A stretch of DNA of 64,000 nt, taken from NCBI RefSeq assembly GCF_015207605.1, contig NZ_JADEWO010000002.1, forward strand, positions 186,001 to 250,000, written 5' to 3'. A program made the translations under genes and the position numbers. Source of the DNA: Oculatella sp. LEGE 06141. GTDB taxonomy: Bacteria > Cyanobacteriota > Cyanobacteriia > Elainellales > Elainellaceae. Shown piece by piece: positions 8,463 to 18,075 of the stretch (positions are counted from its first letter, which is position 1; each line of letters opens with the position of its first letter). Below the pieces are notes generated by a model that was not told where the DNA came from, made no database searches, and saw nothing but the letters and a program-made list of their open reading frames with translations.

Positions 8463-10250
8463 CTAAGCCTTGGGCTTAAACGTTGACGCAATCTGCAATT
8501 CCTTCAACTGCTTGCCATCGACCCCGGAGGGCGCATCGGTCAACAGACAGCGGGCTTGCTGCGTTTTGGGGAAGGCGATCGCATCTCGAATTGACTCTTC
8601 GCCCGCCATTAGCATCACCAGTCGGTCTAAGCCGTAGGCAATGCCGCCGTGGGGTGGCGTGCCAAACTCGAACGCTTCCAGCAAAAAGCCAAACTTATTT
8701 TGAGCCTCTTCTGGAGATAAACCGATCGTCTCGAACACCTGCTGCTGCAAGTCGGGCTGATAAATTCGCAGACTGCCGCCCCCGACTTCAAACCCGTTAT
8801 ATACCAGGTCATAAGCTTGAGCGCGAGCCGTTTTGAGGTCATGGGCATCGTCCGGAAACGGTGCTGTAAAGGGATGGTGCAGCGCTTCCAGCCTCTTTTC
8901 ATCGGCATTCCACTCAAACATGGGAAAGTCGGTAATCCAGAGCAGATTCAGCCTGGTTGCATCAATCAGCTTTAGTTCGCGTCCCAGCACTTGCCGGAGG
9001 CGATCGAGCGTTTTGTTGACCGTTGCCACATCACCCGCCCCAAACAGCAGCAGATGCCCTGGTTCAGCACCCGTCCGTCTTAACAACTCCTGCTTCTGTT
9101 CATCCGATAAGTTGTCTTTAATTGCGCCGATGGTGTCGATTTCACCATCATCCCGCACCCGGATGTACGCCAGTCCCTTGGCTCCGGCCTCGCTGGCCTC
9201 TTTAAATAGATCGCCACCCGGCTTAATCCGAACGTTAGAAATGAGTGCGTTTGCCTCTGGTAGTGGCAACACTTTAACGATGCCGCCGCTCGTCACTGCG
9301 CCAGAGAACACCTTAAATCCGGAGTCTTTGACCAGGTCAGACACATCAACCAGTTCCAGGCCAAAGCGGGTATCGGGCTTGTCGCTGCCATAGCGATCCA
9401 TCGCGTCGGCATAGGTTAAGCGGGGGAAAGGGCGAGGTAAATCAATGCCCTTGACGGTCTTAAAGATGTGACAAACCAGCCCTTCGTTTAGATCCAGAAT
9501 CTCGTCCTGCGACATGAAGCTCATCTCCATGTCGAGTTGAGTAAATTCGGGCTGGCGATCGGCACGTAAGTCTTCGTCTCGGAAACAACGAGCAATCTGA
9601 TAGTAGCGATCGAACCCCGACACCATCAACATCTGCTTAAACAGTTGCGGCGACTGGGGCAGCGCATAAAACTCAGTAGGATTGACCCGACTCGGTACCA
9701 GATAATCTCTGGCTCCTTCTGGCGTTGAGCGCGTCAACACGGGCGTCTCAATTTCAATAAATCCCTGCTCGTCTTCGAGATAGCGCCGAATCGATTTCAC
9801 AATTTGATGGCGTAACTGAAGGTTGCGCGACATCCGCTCTCGCCGCAGGTCTAAGTAGCGGTACTTCAGGCGCAAGTCTTCCCGCACCGGTTCGGTGTCA
9901 GAGGTCGAAACCTGAAACGGAAGCTGCTTACGAACCGCATTCAATAGCTCAATTTCATCGGCGTAGATTTCTACTTCACCCGTTGGCAGCTTGGAGTTTA
10001 GCGACTCCTCGGGACGATGGGATACCCGACCCGTTACCTTCACCACATATTCGTTGCGTAAGGCTTCTGCCGCGTTGTATGACTTTGGAGTGCGTTCGGG
10101 ATCGCTGACAATTTGAACAGTGCCGGTGCGATCGCGCAAATCTAGAAAAATCACGCCCCCATGATCTCGACGGCGATCGACCCAACCAAACAGGGTGACC
10201 GTCTTGCCGATGTGTTCAGGTCGAAGTTGACCGCAGTAGTGAGTTCGCAT
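8463..10250 (-). CDS. aspS: Aspartyl-tRNA synthetase
   Basis: A class II synthetase that charges tRNA-Asp, of the bacterial type, 595 aa. The OB-fold anticodon-binding domain is at residues 1-105 ([20 protein letters not shown]). The class II catalytic core follows, with motif 2 around [20 protein letters not shown] and motif 3 around [20 protein letters not shown]. The bacterial GAD insertion domain lies between them, near residues 280-420. Cyanobacterial AspRS can be non-discriminating and also feed the GatCAB route to tRNA-Asn; the sequence does not settle this. The start at 10250 gives the canonical [10 protein letters not shown]-terminus. It appears monocistronic. Confidence 0.96.
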   Translation of the reverse strand: MRTHYCGQLRPEHIGKTVTLFGWVDRRRDHGGVIFLDLRDRTGTVQIVSDPERTPKSYNAAEALRNEYVVKVTGRVSHRPEESLNSKLPTGEVEIYADEIELLNAVRKQLPFQVSTSDTEPVREDLRLKYRYLDLRRERMSRNLQLRHQIVKSIRRYLEDEQGFIEIETPVLTRSTPEGARDYLVPSRVNPTEFYALPQSPQLFKQMLMVSGFDRYYQIARCFRDEDLRADRQPEFTQLDMEMSFMSQDEILDLNEGLVCHIFKTVKGIDLPRPFPRLTYADAMDRYGSDKPDTRFGLELVDVSDLVKDSGFKVFSGAVTSGGIVKVLPLPEANALISNVRIKPGGDLFKEASEAGAKGLAYIRVRDDGEIDTIGAIKDNLSDEQKQELLRRTGAEPGHLLLFGAGDVATVNKTLDRLRQVLGRELKLIDATRLNLLWITDFPMFEWNADEKRLEALHHPFTAPFPDDAHDLKTARAQAYDLVYNGFEVGGGSLRIYQPDLQQQVFETIGLSPEEAQNKFGFLLEAFEFGTPPHGGIAYGLDRLVMLMAGEESIRDAIAFPKTQQARCLLTDAPSGVDGKQLKELQIASTFKPKA

Positions 10251-10595
10251 GGCTGAGAATCAGGGGTGCTTGAAGGGTAATCGGTTACAAAACGTTCTTA
10301 TTATCTAGCATTGTGAGAATCCTGAACGATAGGATTCCGATGTTCGTTCTCCAGTTTGGGGGCAATGCCGAGCGACTCTGCGCCGACACCGATAACCATC
10401 GCTATTCCACGAATCGCTTTAGCCGTTGCGGGTCAGCCATTCTGGAATCCGTATAGACGCTTAGCCACATCGGTTCAGGAAGCGTATGGGTTGTGATTGG
10501 TGCAATTCTCTGCCAGAGTCATTGATCTGTTTGTCCCATTATGCCTAGAATTATCGGCAACGTGAGATCAATTGTTGGCGATCGCCAAACACACC
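10251..10595. other. Intergenic stretch upstream of aspS
   Basis: This is the gap between aspS and the next minus-strand gene. It presumably contains the aspS promoter. A 38-codon plus-strand frame (10340-10456) has plausible codon composition but no ribosome binding site and no recognisable motif, so it is not called. A perfect 14-bp palindrome containing HIP1 (ttggcgatcgccaa) sits at 10575-10588. Confidence 0.5.
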
Positions 10596-10621
10596 AAAAG
10601 GCAAGCGATCGCCTGCCTTTT
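10596..10621 (-). terminator. Hairpin downstream of the 10646-11050 gene
   Basis: Arms aaaaggcaagcg and cgcctgcctttt form a hairpin with one mismatch around a HIP1 core. It lies 25 bases downstream of the stop of the minus-strand gene at 10646. On both strands the 3' arm ends in a run of four T residues, so it could work in either direction. Strength as an intrinsic terminator is inferred. Confidence 0.6.
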
Positions 10622-10645
10622 GATTCTGGCTGTACCGGAATACAG

Positions 10646-11050
10646 CTATTTAGAATTGGGCGAGTTCATCAGCGTATCCCAGGCTGCTTTTGCTGCTTCA
10701 GCTAAGCGGGTGCCTAGCGATTCAATTTCACTGAGGACATAGTGCCAGTTTTTCTCGGCTTCCTGCTGAAGCAACTGCACCGATCGATCAATGCGTTCTG
10801 GCTCAAATAGCTGATTGTGTTCGATTGATTCCCGTGCATGGCGCACTGCATTCAAATACGCGTCGCGAGTATAGTCCCCCGCTGTTTGAACCTCAACCTG
10901 CGCGCGTTTTCTAATCGCTTCAATTAACGCCTTCGTCTCACGGCGAACCTCGTCCGATTCGTTCGCCATTTCAGTTTCTACCAGGGCATCCGTTTGGGAA
11001 CTGACTTCAACAATAGCCGTTGTTTCAGGGGTGTTTGGTTCAGAACTCAT
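10646..11050 (-). CDS. Conserved-looking helical protein of unknown function, 134 aa
   Basis: A hydrophilic protein, predicted mostly helical. It has an acidic, Thr/Glu-rich N-terminal tail of about 45 residues, followed by amphipathic helices (TKALIEAIRKRAQVEVQTA, LLQQEAEKNWHYVLSEIESL). There is no signal peptide or membrane segment. The ATG at 11050 is preceded at the proper distance by AGGAG. I do not recognise a named domain; the pattern resembles small cyanobacterial helical proteins annotated only as hypothetical. A hairpin follows the gene. Confidence 0.75.
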   Translation of the reverse strand: MSSEPNTPETTAIVEVSSQTDALVETEMANESDEVRRETKALIEAIRKRAQVEVQTAGDYTRDAYLNAVRHARESIEHNQLFEPERIDRSVQLLQQEAEKNWHYVLSEIESLGTRLAEAAKAAWDTLMNSPNSK

Positions 11051-11174
11051 ACTGCTTCTCCTTACAAAAGTCTAAACATTGGCAATGCGTACATTACAGG
11101 TGAACCGTTAGCGTCGCGTTGCGAAACAATCTCTCAAACTGCGTTGTCCTAGTGATAGCACTCTGGTTCTGCAC

Positions 11175-12059
11175 TTATCGCAACCGAGAGAAAGCTGGCA
11201 TTCGCAGACCCACCCTCTCTTGTTCTAACTTCAATAGGCGTTGAATTCGAGCCTCAGTAGAAGGATGGGTAGAAAAAAAGTGGCTGAGCGTGTTTCTGGG
11301 AAGTGCATTGGTAATCAGCAACGGTTCAAAGGCCGGATTCCCTGGCATGGGTAGCTGTTGGGCACTCCGTTCTAATCGTCTTAAGGCGTTAGCCAATGCC
11401 CGTGGATTACCCGTCAGTTGGGCGGCTCCTGCATCGGCCTCAAATTCACGGGTACGCGAGATCCCAAGCTGAATCACGGTGGCAGCGATCGGGGCTAATG
11501 TTACGGTCAACAGTATGCCGAGTGGATTTGGACTGTCATCATCTTGTGACATGCCGCCAAACCAAAGGCTATAGCTTGCCATCTGTGCCAGAAAAGAAAT
11601 TGCGCCTGCGATCGTGGCTGCTACCGCTTGAGTAAGCGTATCCCGGTTGTAAACATGGCTCAACTCGTGAGCAATGACCGCTTCTAACTCGTCGTCTGGC
11701 AGTAAGTTGATGATGCCCTGTGTAACAGCTACCGCCGCGTGTTGAGGATCGCGTCCGGTGGCAAAAGCGTTGGCTGCTGGTGTTGGCACCACATAAATAG
11801 CAGGCATGGGCAGGTTAGCGCGATCGCTCAATCGCTGCACCATGCGATACAATCCCGGTGCTTGCGCTCGGCTAACAGGTTGGGCACGATAGGCCGCCAA
11901 CGCAATGCGGTCGGAGTAATACCAGGAACCCAAATTAGTTAGCGCTGCCAGACCCACGCCAATTACCGCTCCGGTTGGGCCTCCAATCAGCCAGTAGCTA
12001 AGGGTGATGAATAAGGCACTCAGCAGACCCAATAGTGCCACAGTTCTAAATTGGTTCAT
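11175..12059 (-). CDS. htpX: M48 family zinc metalloprotease, HtpX-like
   Basis: A membrane-anchored zinc endopeptidase. Two N-terminal hydrophobic helices (about residues 8-48) precede the catalytic site IAHELSHVYNRD, with zinc ligands His131 and His135 and catalytic Glu132. Two further membrane helices follow. The third ligand is the Glu in REFEADAGAAQLTG. At 294 aa it matches HtpX, which degrades damaged membrane proteins. AGGAG lies eight to nine bases before the ATG at 12059. The gene follows a histidine kinase gene on the same strand at about 130 bases; whether they are cotranscribed is unclear. Confidence 0.9.
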   Translation of the reverse strand: MNQFRTVALLGLLSALFITLSYWLIGGPTGAVIGVGLAALTNLGSWYYSDRIALAAYRAQPVSRAQAPGLYRMVQRLSDRANLPMPAIYVVPTPAANAFATGRDPQHAAVAVTQGIINLLPDDELEAVIAHELSHVYNRDTLTQAVAATIAGAISFLAQMASYSLWFGGMSQDDDSPNPLGILLTVTLAPIAATVIQLGISRTREFEADAGAAQLTGNPRALANALRRLERSAQQLPMPGNPAFEPLLITNALPRNTLSHFFSTHPSTEARIQRLLKLEQERVGLRMPAFSRLR

Positions 12060-12192
12060 TTAGCTTGCTCTCCTGTTGTCAGACTGACGCTTTAACGTCT
12101 TCCAGTCCCGGCAGAGATTGATTTTGCTCTAAGTAAATTGTATCGAGCCAAATCAGTGTGCATGGAGCGGAATCTGCCACCAGGAGGTACGG

Positions 12193-13992
12193 TTAGTTCG
12201 CCTGTGCGATCGCTTGCTGCTGAATGGGAATTTCGATGATAAAGCTAGCTCCCTGTCCTCCCTCAGATATGCACTGTAATAAGCCGCCGTGCTTTTCTGT
12301 AACAATTTGGTAACTGATGGATAGCCCTAACCCCGTTCCCTTGCCAACGGGCTTGGTTGTGAAAAAGGGATTAAACAGGTGTTGCTGAATCTTGGCAGGA
12401 ATGCCTGCTCCATTATCTGAGATGCGAATGTAGACTCGTTCCGCATTCAGTACTTTTGTCTGGATGCTAATAGTAGCAGGCTGGAGCGGTTTCCCTGCTT
12501 CAAACGATTGAACCAGGTGTTCATCTAGAGCGTCGATCGCATTATTAATCACGTTCATAAACACCTGATTCAGTTGCCCTGGGTAGCACTCTACTAAAGG
12601 CAAATTGCCATAGTCTTTTTGAACTTCAATCGCAGGATGATCCGGTTTTGCTTTCAACCGATTTTGCAGAATGAGCAGGGTGCTATCGATGCCTTCATGA
12701 ATATCCACTGCTTTCATGTCTGCTTCGTCCATGCGCGAAAAGTTGCGTAACGACAAAACAATACTTTGAATGCGCTCTGCTCCAACCTTGATGGATGATA
12801 GCGTTTTTGGTAAATCGACCAACAAGAAATCGAGGTCGATCGCCTGAATGGCAGCTTGAATATCAGGTACAGGGGTGAGATAGTGCTGCTGATAAAGTTG
12901 TACGAGATGCATCAAATCGTGAGTGTACTCACTTACATAATCAAGGTTTCCATAAATGAAATTAACGGGATTGTTGATCTCATGTGCCACCCCAGCTACC
13001 AGATGACCTAAGCTGGACATCTTTTCACTTTGCACCACCTGAGCTTGCGTCCGTTTCAGTTCATACAGCACTTGTTCCTGCTGCCGTGCTTTCTCTTTAA
13101 GATGCCATTGCGATTGCTGCAACGCTTCTTCCGCCTGTTTTCGGGCAGTAATATCGTGCATGACAGCGACGGCACCGACTTGATAGCCGTTACTGTCCAG
13201 GAGTGGGTTGGCATTTGCCAGCAGGTAACGCGGGGATTGTCCCTTTGCCACAATAGCCATGCCAGCATCGTGAACCTGTTCACCCTGTAAAGCCCGCACC
13301 AGCGGAATTTCTTCGATGGGCAGCGGTGTGACTCCATCTAAACGATAAAGGTCATAAAAGTCAGTCCATTTTTCGGGGGGGATGGTTTGCAGATCGGCTC
13401 CATGCCAATCCCGCGCTGTTCGATTGAACAACGTCAGACATCCGTTGGCATCACAGCTCACCACACCTTCAGAAAAATTTTCTACAAGAACTTGAATAAA
13501 CTCTTGTTCCTGTCGTAGTGCTTCTTCTACCTGCTTGCGCTCAATGATTTCGTTGGCTAACTGTTCATTAACTTGGGTCAGTTTTGCGGTACGTTCTTCA
13601 ATGGCTGCCTCCAAATTAGCGTTGGTTGTGGCTAGTTCTGCATTAACCTGCGTCAGTTGGGTTTGAGCCTGAGTTAAAAGCAGTGGCCCATCTACCAGGA
13701 CGGTATAGTAGGGTCGCAGAGCGATATACGTTCCAGCAACAACTGCTGTGAGTAGATCAAACCCTACTTGCATTTTGAGTAAGGGTGAAGCGTTGTACGG
13801 AGGCTGAGAAAATGCCATCAACAGCACATGTCCCCCATGCCCCAACCCGCAACTGAAGAAGACCAAAATGGTGGCTAAAACTAGCGAAGTTTTCTGTTGT
13901 CCCCGCAGAAAGGGAAACAAGATTAGCAGTGCGATCGCAAAGTAACTAATTGAAACAAAGGTATTTGCACTTAATAATAATGTGTTCAGCAT
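12193..13992 (-). CDS. Sensor histidine kinase with ethylene-receptor-like membrane domain and PAS
   Basis: 599 aa. Three N-terminal membrane helices (residues about 5-30, 36-60, 75-98) resemble the ethylene-binding domain of ETR1. ISYFAIALLILFPF aligns with ALAYFSIPLELIYF, FFSCGLGHGGHVLL keeps the Cys-x3-His pair (Cys48, His52) that binds copper in ETR1, and DLLTAVVAGTYIAL matches LTAVVSCATALML. The position of ETR1 Asp25 is Asn10. A coiled coil (105-160), a PAS domain (about 163-285) and an intact kinase core follow. The core has VAGVAHEINNPVNFIYGNL (His337), an N box, DNGAG and KGTGLGLSISYQIV. The response regulator is not adjacent. The ligand is unproven; ethylene, another small hydrophobic molecule or copper are all possible. 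Confidence 0.9.
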   Translation of the reverse strand: MLNTLLLSANTFVSISYFAIALLILFPFLRGQQKTSLVLATILVFFSCGLGHGGHVLLMAFSQPPYNASPLLKMQVGFDLLTAVVAGTYIALRPYYTVLVDGPLLLTQAQTQLTQVNAELATTNANLEAAIEERTAKLTQVNEQLANEIIERKQVEEALRQEQEFIQVLVENFSEGVVSCDANGCLTLFNRTARDWHGADLQTIPPEKWTDFYDLYRLDGVTPLPIEEIPLVRALQGEQVHDAGMAIVAKGQSPRYLLANANPLLDSNGYQVGAVAVMHDITARKQAEEALQQSQWHLKEKARQQEQVLYELKRTQAQVVQSEKMSSLGHLVAGVAHEINNPVNFIYGNLDYVSEYTHDLMHLVQLYQQHYLTPVPDIQAAIQAIDLDFLLVDLPKTLSSIKVGAERIQSIVLSLRNFSRMDEADMKAVDIHEGIDSTLLILQNRLKAKPDHPAIEVQKDYGNLPLVECYPGQLNQVFMNVINNAIDALDEHLVQSFEAGKPLQPATISIQTKVLNAERVYIRISDNGAGIPAKIQQHLFNPFFTTKPVGKGTGLGLSISYQIVTEKHGGLLQCISEGGQGASFIIEIPIQQQAIAQAN

Positions 13993-14220
13993 TAACTAAA
14001 GCTCCCTGCATCGTGGCAGCGACCTAACTGGATTGCGTTTGTGGAGAATGGAGTGGAGTGCTTTGAATCAGGCAAACCAAGCGTGGAGTTTTGGAGCGTG
14101 TAAATCCAGTGTCGCCTATGAGACGGGGAGTATCTGTGGTATTACTGGCTGAACTTGCCTGAGCGCTTTTGCCGAGATCGCCATCCATGTCTATGCCTGA
14201 TTTCAGCTAGACGCGGTACG

Positions 14221-14257
14221 TAGAGGCATTGCCGCATCAAAAAGGGGAATGCCTCTA
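14221..14257 (+). promoter_or_regulatory. Inverted repeat upstream of mgtE
   Basis: Perfect 10-bp arms, tagaggcatt at 14221-14230 and aatgcctcta at 14248-14257, enclose a 17-base loop. It lies about 94 bases before the mgtE start. It may be part of a leader RNA or an operator; no known magnesium riboswitch consensus was recognised. Confidence 0.5.
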
Positions 14258-14312
14258 TATTTAGGCTGAAAATTACTGAAAGAGGTTTGCCCAATTGCCA
14301 GTCCCCTCTAGA

Positions 14313-14331
14313 CTATAGGCAGCACCTATAG
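14313..14331 (+). promoter_or_regulatory. Hairpin next to the mgtE start
   Basis: Arms ctatagg and cctatag, perfect over 7 bp with a 5-base loop, end 19 bases before the TTG start codon of mgtE. The position fits a 5' leader hairpin or a dyad operator over the promoter. Confidence 0.5.
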
Positions 14332-14350
14332 ACGACTGGATGTAAGAGCG

Positions 14351-15754
14351 TTGACATTCATTGAGGATAACAACCCAGCGACTTCTCTCCAGAATCTCTC
14401 GCGGCGAGAATTGCGAGATCTAGTGCGATCGCAGCTTCAAATGTTGCTAGAGCAAGACAATCTCCAGGGTGCCAAAGCATTGCTGGTACCCGTTCAGCCT
14501 GCGGATATTGCGGAAGCGATCGAGGGTCTACCAGAAACCATGCAGGCGATCGCGTTTCGCCTGCTCTCTAAAGACGAGGCGATCGAAGTTTACGAGTATC
14601 TGGACTATTCCGTCCAGGAAACGCTTGTAGAAGAACTTAAACGCCAGGAAGTGCTGGATATTGTCGATCAGATGTCCCCCGACGACCGGGCGCGGCTGTT
14701 TGACGAACTGCCTGCTAAAGTGGTGACCCGTCTACTGGCACAACTCAGCCCGGAAGAACGAAGCGCTACCGCTTTGCTGCTGGGGTACGAGTCTGGTACA
14801 GCCGGACGAATTATGACTCCGGAGTATCTTTCGTTGAAAGAAACCTGGACAGTCGCTCAAGCACTGGCGCGAATCCGCAGTTTGGCACATGTCAGTGAAA
14901 CTATTTATTATCTCTATGTCACTGATGAAGCTCGGCACCTGACGGGTATTTTGTCACTGCGGGCACTGGTGATTGCCCAACCGGATCAAATCGTTGGCGA
15001 AATTATGACCCGTGAAGTGGTCTGTGTCCAGACGGGTACAGACCAGGAAGAAGTGGCTCGCATGATTCAGCGGTACGACTTTTTGGCAGTGCCTGTCGTC
15101 GATACAGAACAACGCCTGGTGGGCATTATTACCGTTGACGATGTAATTGATATCTTGGAAGAGGAAACTACCGAAGATATTTACACATTGGGCGGGGTGC
15201 AGTCGGGAGATGACAGCTACTTTGAAACGAACCTGCTCACGGTTGCCCGTCGGCGGGTCGTCTGGCTCTTTGTGCTGTTGATTACCAACACTGCAACAAC
15301 GGCTGTGATTAGCAGCCAGCAGGATGTGTTGCAGCAGGTGGTGGCTCTGGCTTTCTTTATCCCCTTACTAATTGGCACAGGGGGCAATGTTGGTGCCCAG
15401 TCTTCTACAGTGGTGATTCGAGGTCTGAATACCGACGAGATTCGCAAGGGCAAAGCTGGACGAGTCATCCGAAGAGAAGCGATCGCCGGGGCATTTTTGG
15501 GGCTGATGTTAGGCAGCGTTGTCCTGGTGTGGGCTTATTTTCTCCAGGGAAATCTGGCCGTTGCGATCGCCGTTGGGGTTAGCCTGGTTGCCATTTCAAT
15601 TCTGGCATCTGTATCTGGGTCGGCTCTGCCGTTTTTGTTTCAAGCGCTTGGGTTAGATCCAGCCTTGATGTCGGCTCCGTTCATCACCACGGTCGTGGAT
15701 GTATTGGGCGTATTGCTTTATTTGAATGTGGCACGGCTGATTCTCGATATTTAA
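14351..15754 (+). CDS. mgtE: Magnesium transporter MgtE
   Basis: A magnesium channel/transporter of the inner membrane, 467 aa. The N domain is at residues 20-140, with the superhelical repeats LFDELPAKVVTRLLAQLSPE. A CBS pair (about 145-265) contains AGRIMTPEYLSL and VGEIMTREVV. Five membrane helices follow. GTGGNVGAQSSTVVIRGL marks the signature pore region of MgtE. The CBS and N domains sense cytosolic Mg2+ in the characterised homologues. The start is TTG at 14351; there is no better ATG upstream in frame. Two inverted repeats precede it. mscS-type genes follow 80 bases downstream on the same strand. Confidence 0.95.
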   Translation: MTFIEDNNPATSLQNLSRRELRDLVRSQLQMLLEQDNLQGAKALLVPVQPADIAEAIEGLPETMQAIAFRLLSKDEAIEVYEYLDYSVQETLVEELKRQEVLDIVDQMSPDDRARLFDELPAKVVTRLLAQLSPEERSATALLLGYESGTAGRIMTPEYLSLKETWTVAQALARIRSLAHVSETIYYLYVTDEARHLTGILSLRALVIAQPDQIVGEIMTREVVCVQTGTDQEEVARMIQRYDFLAVPVVDTEQRLVGIITVDDVIDILEEETTEDIYTLGGVQSGDDSYFETNLLTVARRRVVWLFVLLITNTATTAVISSQQDVLQQVVALAFFIPLLIGTGGNVGAQSSTVVIRGLNTDEIRKGKAGRVIRREAIAGAFLGLMLGSVVLVWAYFLQGNLAVAIAVGVSLVAISILASVSGSALPFLFQALGLDPALMSAPFITTVVDVLGVLLYLNVARLILDI

Positions 15755-15833
15755 AAATTGGAATTGCAGCAGCATGGCAGCCACTTAATCGCCCTCATGA
15801 CTCGGCAAACCACCCCAAGAGGCGATAAATTCA

Positions 15834-16922
15834 ATGGTCGATATCGTTTTGGCAGATTCCACGTTTGAAGGCATTCAGATTGGCTTGGTAATTGGATTAA
15901 CCGCCATCCTGACGGTTGTGGCCAGTCGATTGTTACCAACTCTGATTTCTACTCTATGGAATCGTTTTACCACAGCAACTTTCAAGGAGATTTACCACAA
16001 CATTGTTGAGCCGTGTTTAGCCTGGATTCAGTGGGCGATCGCGTTATCAATAGCCGAACTCGTAGTGCTATTACTTCCCAGATCGTCCTGGAAAGCGGTG
16101 GTTGAAATTCCACTGAGCCTGACGCTAACAATTGTGCTGTGCTGGCTGTCGTCTCGTCTGTTTCGCCAATTTTTTGATACCTATTTATTAGAAATTGCCT
16201 TTAAGGGTGGACGAAAAGTTAACAGTGAATTTCTGATTCTGGCTAAATTCTTTGTCAGTTTTTCTGTCATTGTTGTTGCAGTTATTGCCTTTGCTCAAAC
16301 CCACCAGATTAACGTCGTTGGGTTAGTAGCCAGCCTGGGAATTGGAGGATTGGCGATCGCGTTTGCTGCCCAAAAAACGCTAGAACAATTTTTGGGTGGA
16401 ATCGTACTCTACATCGATCGCCCCTTTGTCGTGGATGATTATATCGGTTTGCCTGATGGTACCTTTGGCCGGGTTGAATCCATCGGCCTCCGCTCAACCA
16501 AAGTCAGAACATCAGGGAAGGGAACGCTAGTCATTGTGCCAAACAGCGCTCTAACCCAGGTGACTATCGAAAATTTTACGGGCGTTAAAAAGGTAATGTC
16601 GATTATTTACCTGACGTTCTATCGGGTGATCCCCTACGAAGAGCAGGCATTAATTCGCCAGGTTATCCTGAACAGCACGAGCGATATCTTTGGCCTCGAC
16701 ACTCAAAGCACCGATCTCAGCTTCAAAGAACTACCGAACCAGCCCAAAACTCAAGCGCAGATTACTTTCTTTATTCTGGGATCAGGCGATGTTTCTATGG
16801 AACTGCGTCGTCAGTTATTAGATATTGCCAGTCAAAACATTACCCAACGATTGAAAGAATACGGCATTGCCTTTGATATTGAAGAACCAACCATCTACGT
16901 CGATTCTCCAATTACTATCTAA
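15834..16922 (+). CDS. Mechanosensitive ion channel, MscS family (first copy)
   Basis: 362 aa with about four hydrophobic helices. The pore-lining helix and beta domain start at GLVASLGIGGLAIAFAAQKT, followed by LYIDRPFVVDDYIGLPDGT. This is the standard MscS signature, with Gly/Ala packing on TM3 and the beta-domain start. The remaining C-terminal alpha/beta region (about 260-362) fits the cytosolic vestibule. It likely relieves osmotic pressure in the inner membrane. It is immediately followed by a paralogue. Both proteins end in the same pattern, PTIYVDSPITI here and PTIYVESPVTI in the copy, which points to a tandem duplication. Confidence 0.9.
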   Translation: MVDIVLADSTFEGIQIGLVIGLTAILTVVASRLLPTLISTLWNRFTTATFKEIYHNIVEPCLAWIQWAIALSIAELVVLLLPRSSWKAVVEIPLSLTLTIVLCWLSSRLFRQFFDTYLLEIAFKGGRKVNSEFLILAKFFVSFSVIVVAVIAFAQTHQINVVGLVASLGIGGLAIAFAAQKTLEQFLGGIVLYIDRPFVVDDYIGLPDGTFGRVESIGLRSTKVRTSGKGTLVIVPNSALTQVTIENFTGVKKVMSIIYLTFYRVIPYEEQALIRQVILNSTSDIFGLDTQSTDLSFKELPNQPKTQAQITFFILGSGDVSMELRRQLLDIASQNITQRLKEYGIAFDIEEPTIYVDSPITI

Positions 16923-16933
16923 CTCCGCTGTTC

Positions 16934-18070
16934 ATGGATATCCCGGTTATACTTCGAGATTGGTTTCAAATCGATGCAGAAACGCAACGTTTCTTGGTCA
17001 GTTTAGGGGTGCGGCTTGCTGTCTTTCTGTTTTTTGTGTTTATTTCTCTCCTGGTTGGACGATACACTCCTCTACTGATCAAGCTGATTATTCGTCGCTT
17101 TTCGCCACATCAAGTCTCAGATATTTATGCTCATTTAATCGAGCCAATTGAACCTCTGTTTAAAGCAGCAGGAACGCTGGTTTTGATCTCGGTCTGCTTG
17201 AATTTGATTCAAGAATATGAAGGCTTTTATCAGTTTTTAAAGTTCTTTGTTGACTTTGCTGTTGTTCTCAGTACAGCCTGGCTAGCTTCCCAGCTATTCC
17301 GTCAGTTTGTTCGTGTTTATGGAATTGAGTTAATTCGACGGTTAGGGTTAGAAATAGACGAAATGTTACTGGTGTTTGAAACCTTGGCCAATACTATTAT
17401 TGGTTTCATTGCGGTTGTTGCCTTTGCCCAAAGCCAAAACATTAACTTAATCGGCTTGTTGGCCGGTGTCGGAATTGGCGGAATTGCGATCGCCTTTGCA
17501 GCTCAAAAAACACTAGAACAACTGTTGGGAACAGTCGTTCTCTATCTCGATCGCCCCTTCATCCCTGGAGACTATATTCGAGTGGGGTTAAACCCGCATA
17601 CGGAACCCGTCTATGGGCGAGTTGAATCGATTGGATTGCGATCGACCAAACTTCGCACTGCTGCAAAAAGTACCCTGGTGATTGTGCCCAACTCCACCAT
17701 GGCAAATGTGGATATTGAAAACATCACACGCGGTAAAAAGGTGATGGTTCTGCTTTACCTGGATTTCTCTCAGAGCCTTGGAGAACGCGAGCAGGCTTTA
17801 GTGGAGCAGGTGGTGAAGGAGTGTACCAATGCGCTGTTTGGTATTGACCCCGGAAGCACCAAAATTATGCTGTTTCATCTCGATGGCAAACCAGAGACAC
17901 GAGCTAGAGTTACCTTCTTCATCCTGGGTTCTAGTGAAAATTCGATACAGTTGCGAAAACGCTTACTAGAACTGGCGAACCAAACGATTTCTAAAAAATT
18001 GGCGACCTTCAACATTCAATTCACCATGCAAGACCCCACAATCTACGTGGAGTCACCCGTTACTATCTAA
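16934..18070 (+). CDS. Mechanosensitive ion channel, MscS family (second copy)
   Basis: 378 aa, paralogous to the preceding gene, which ends 11 bases upstream. Membrane helices occur near 22-44, 73-95, 105-125 and 150-172. The MscS pore signature is LLAGVGIGGIAIAFAAQKTL, followed by LYLDRPFIPGDYIRVG. A six-residue insertion (NPHTEP) after the DYIRVG turn distinguishes it from the first copy. It is likely cotranscribed with the first copy and the small gene downstream. Different gating or tension thresholds for the two copies would be an inference. Confidence 0.9.
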   Translation: MDIPVILRDWFQIDAETQRFLVSLGVRLAVFLFFVFISLLVGRYTPLLIKLIIRRFSPHQVSDIYAHLIEPIEPLFKAAGTLVLISVCLNLIQEYEGFYQFLKFFVDFAVVLSTAWLASQLFRQFVRVYGIELIRRLGLEIDEMLLVFETLANTIIGFIAVVAFAQSQNINLIGLLAGVGIGGIAIAFAAQKTLEQLLGTVVLYLDRPFIPGDYIRVGLNPHTEPVYGRVESIGLRSTKLRTAAKSTLVIVPNSTMANVDIENITRGKKVMVLLYLDFSQSLGEREQALVEQVVKECTNALFGIDPGSTKIMLFHLDGKPETRARVTFFILGSSENSIQLRKRLLELANQTISKKLATFNIQFTMQDPTIYVESPVTI

Positions 18071-18075
18071 TCTCC

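Larger units (their letters stand above)
13993..14350. other. Divergent intergenic region between the kinase gene and mgtE
   Basis: About 360 bases between divergent genes, expected to hold both promoters. No coding frame is convincing. Two well-defined inverted repeats lie on the mgtE side and are listed separately. Confidence 0.6.

Noticed and set aside
8833-9393. A 186-codon plus-strand frame inside aspS
   Set aside because: Antisense to the synthetase core, Ser-rich with low complexity, no motif.
10340-10456. A 38-codon plus-strand frame upstream of aspS
   Set aside because: Plausible composition but no start signal or family; not separable from chance.
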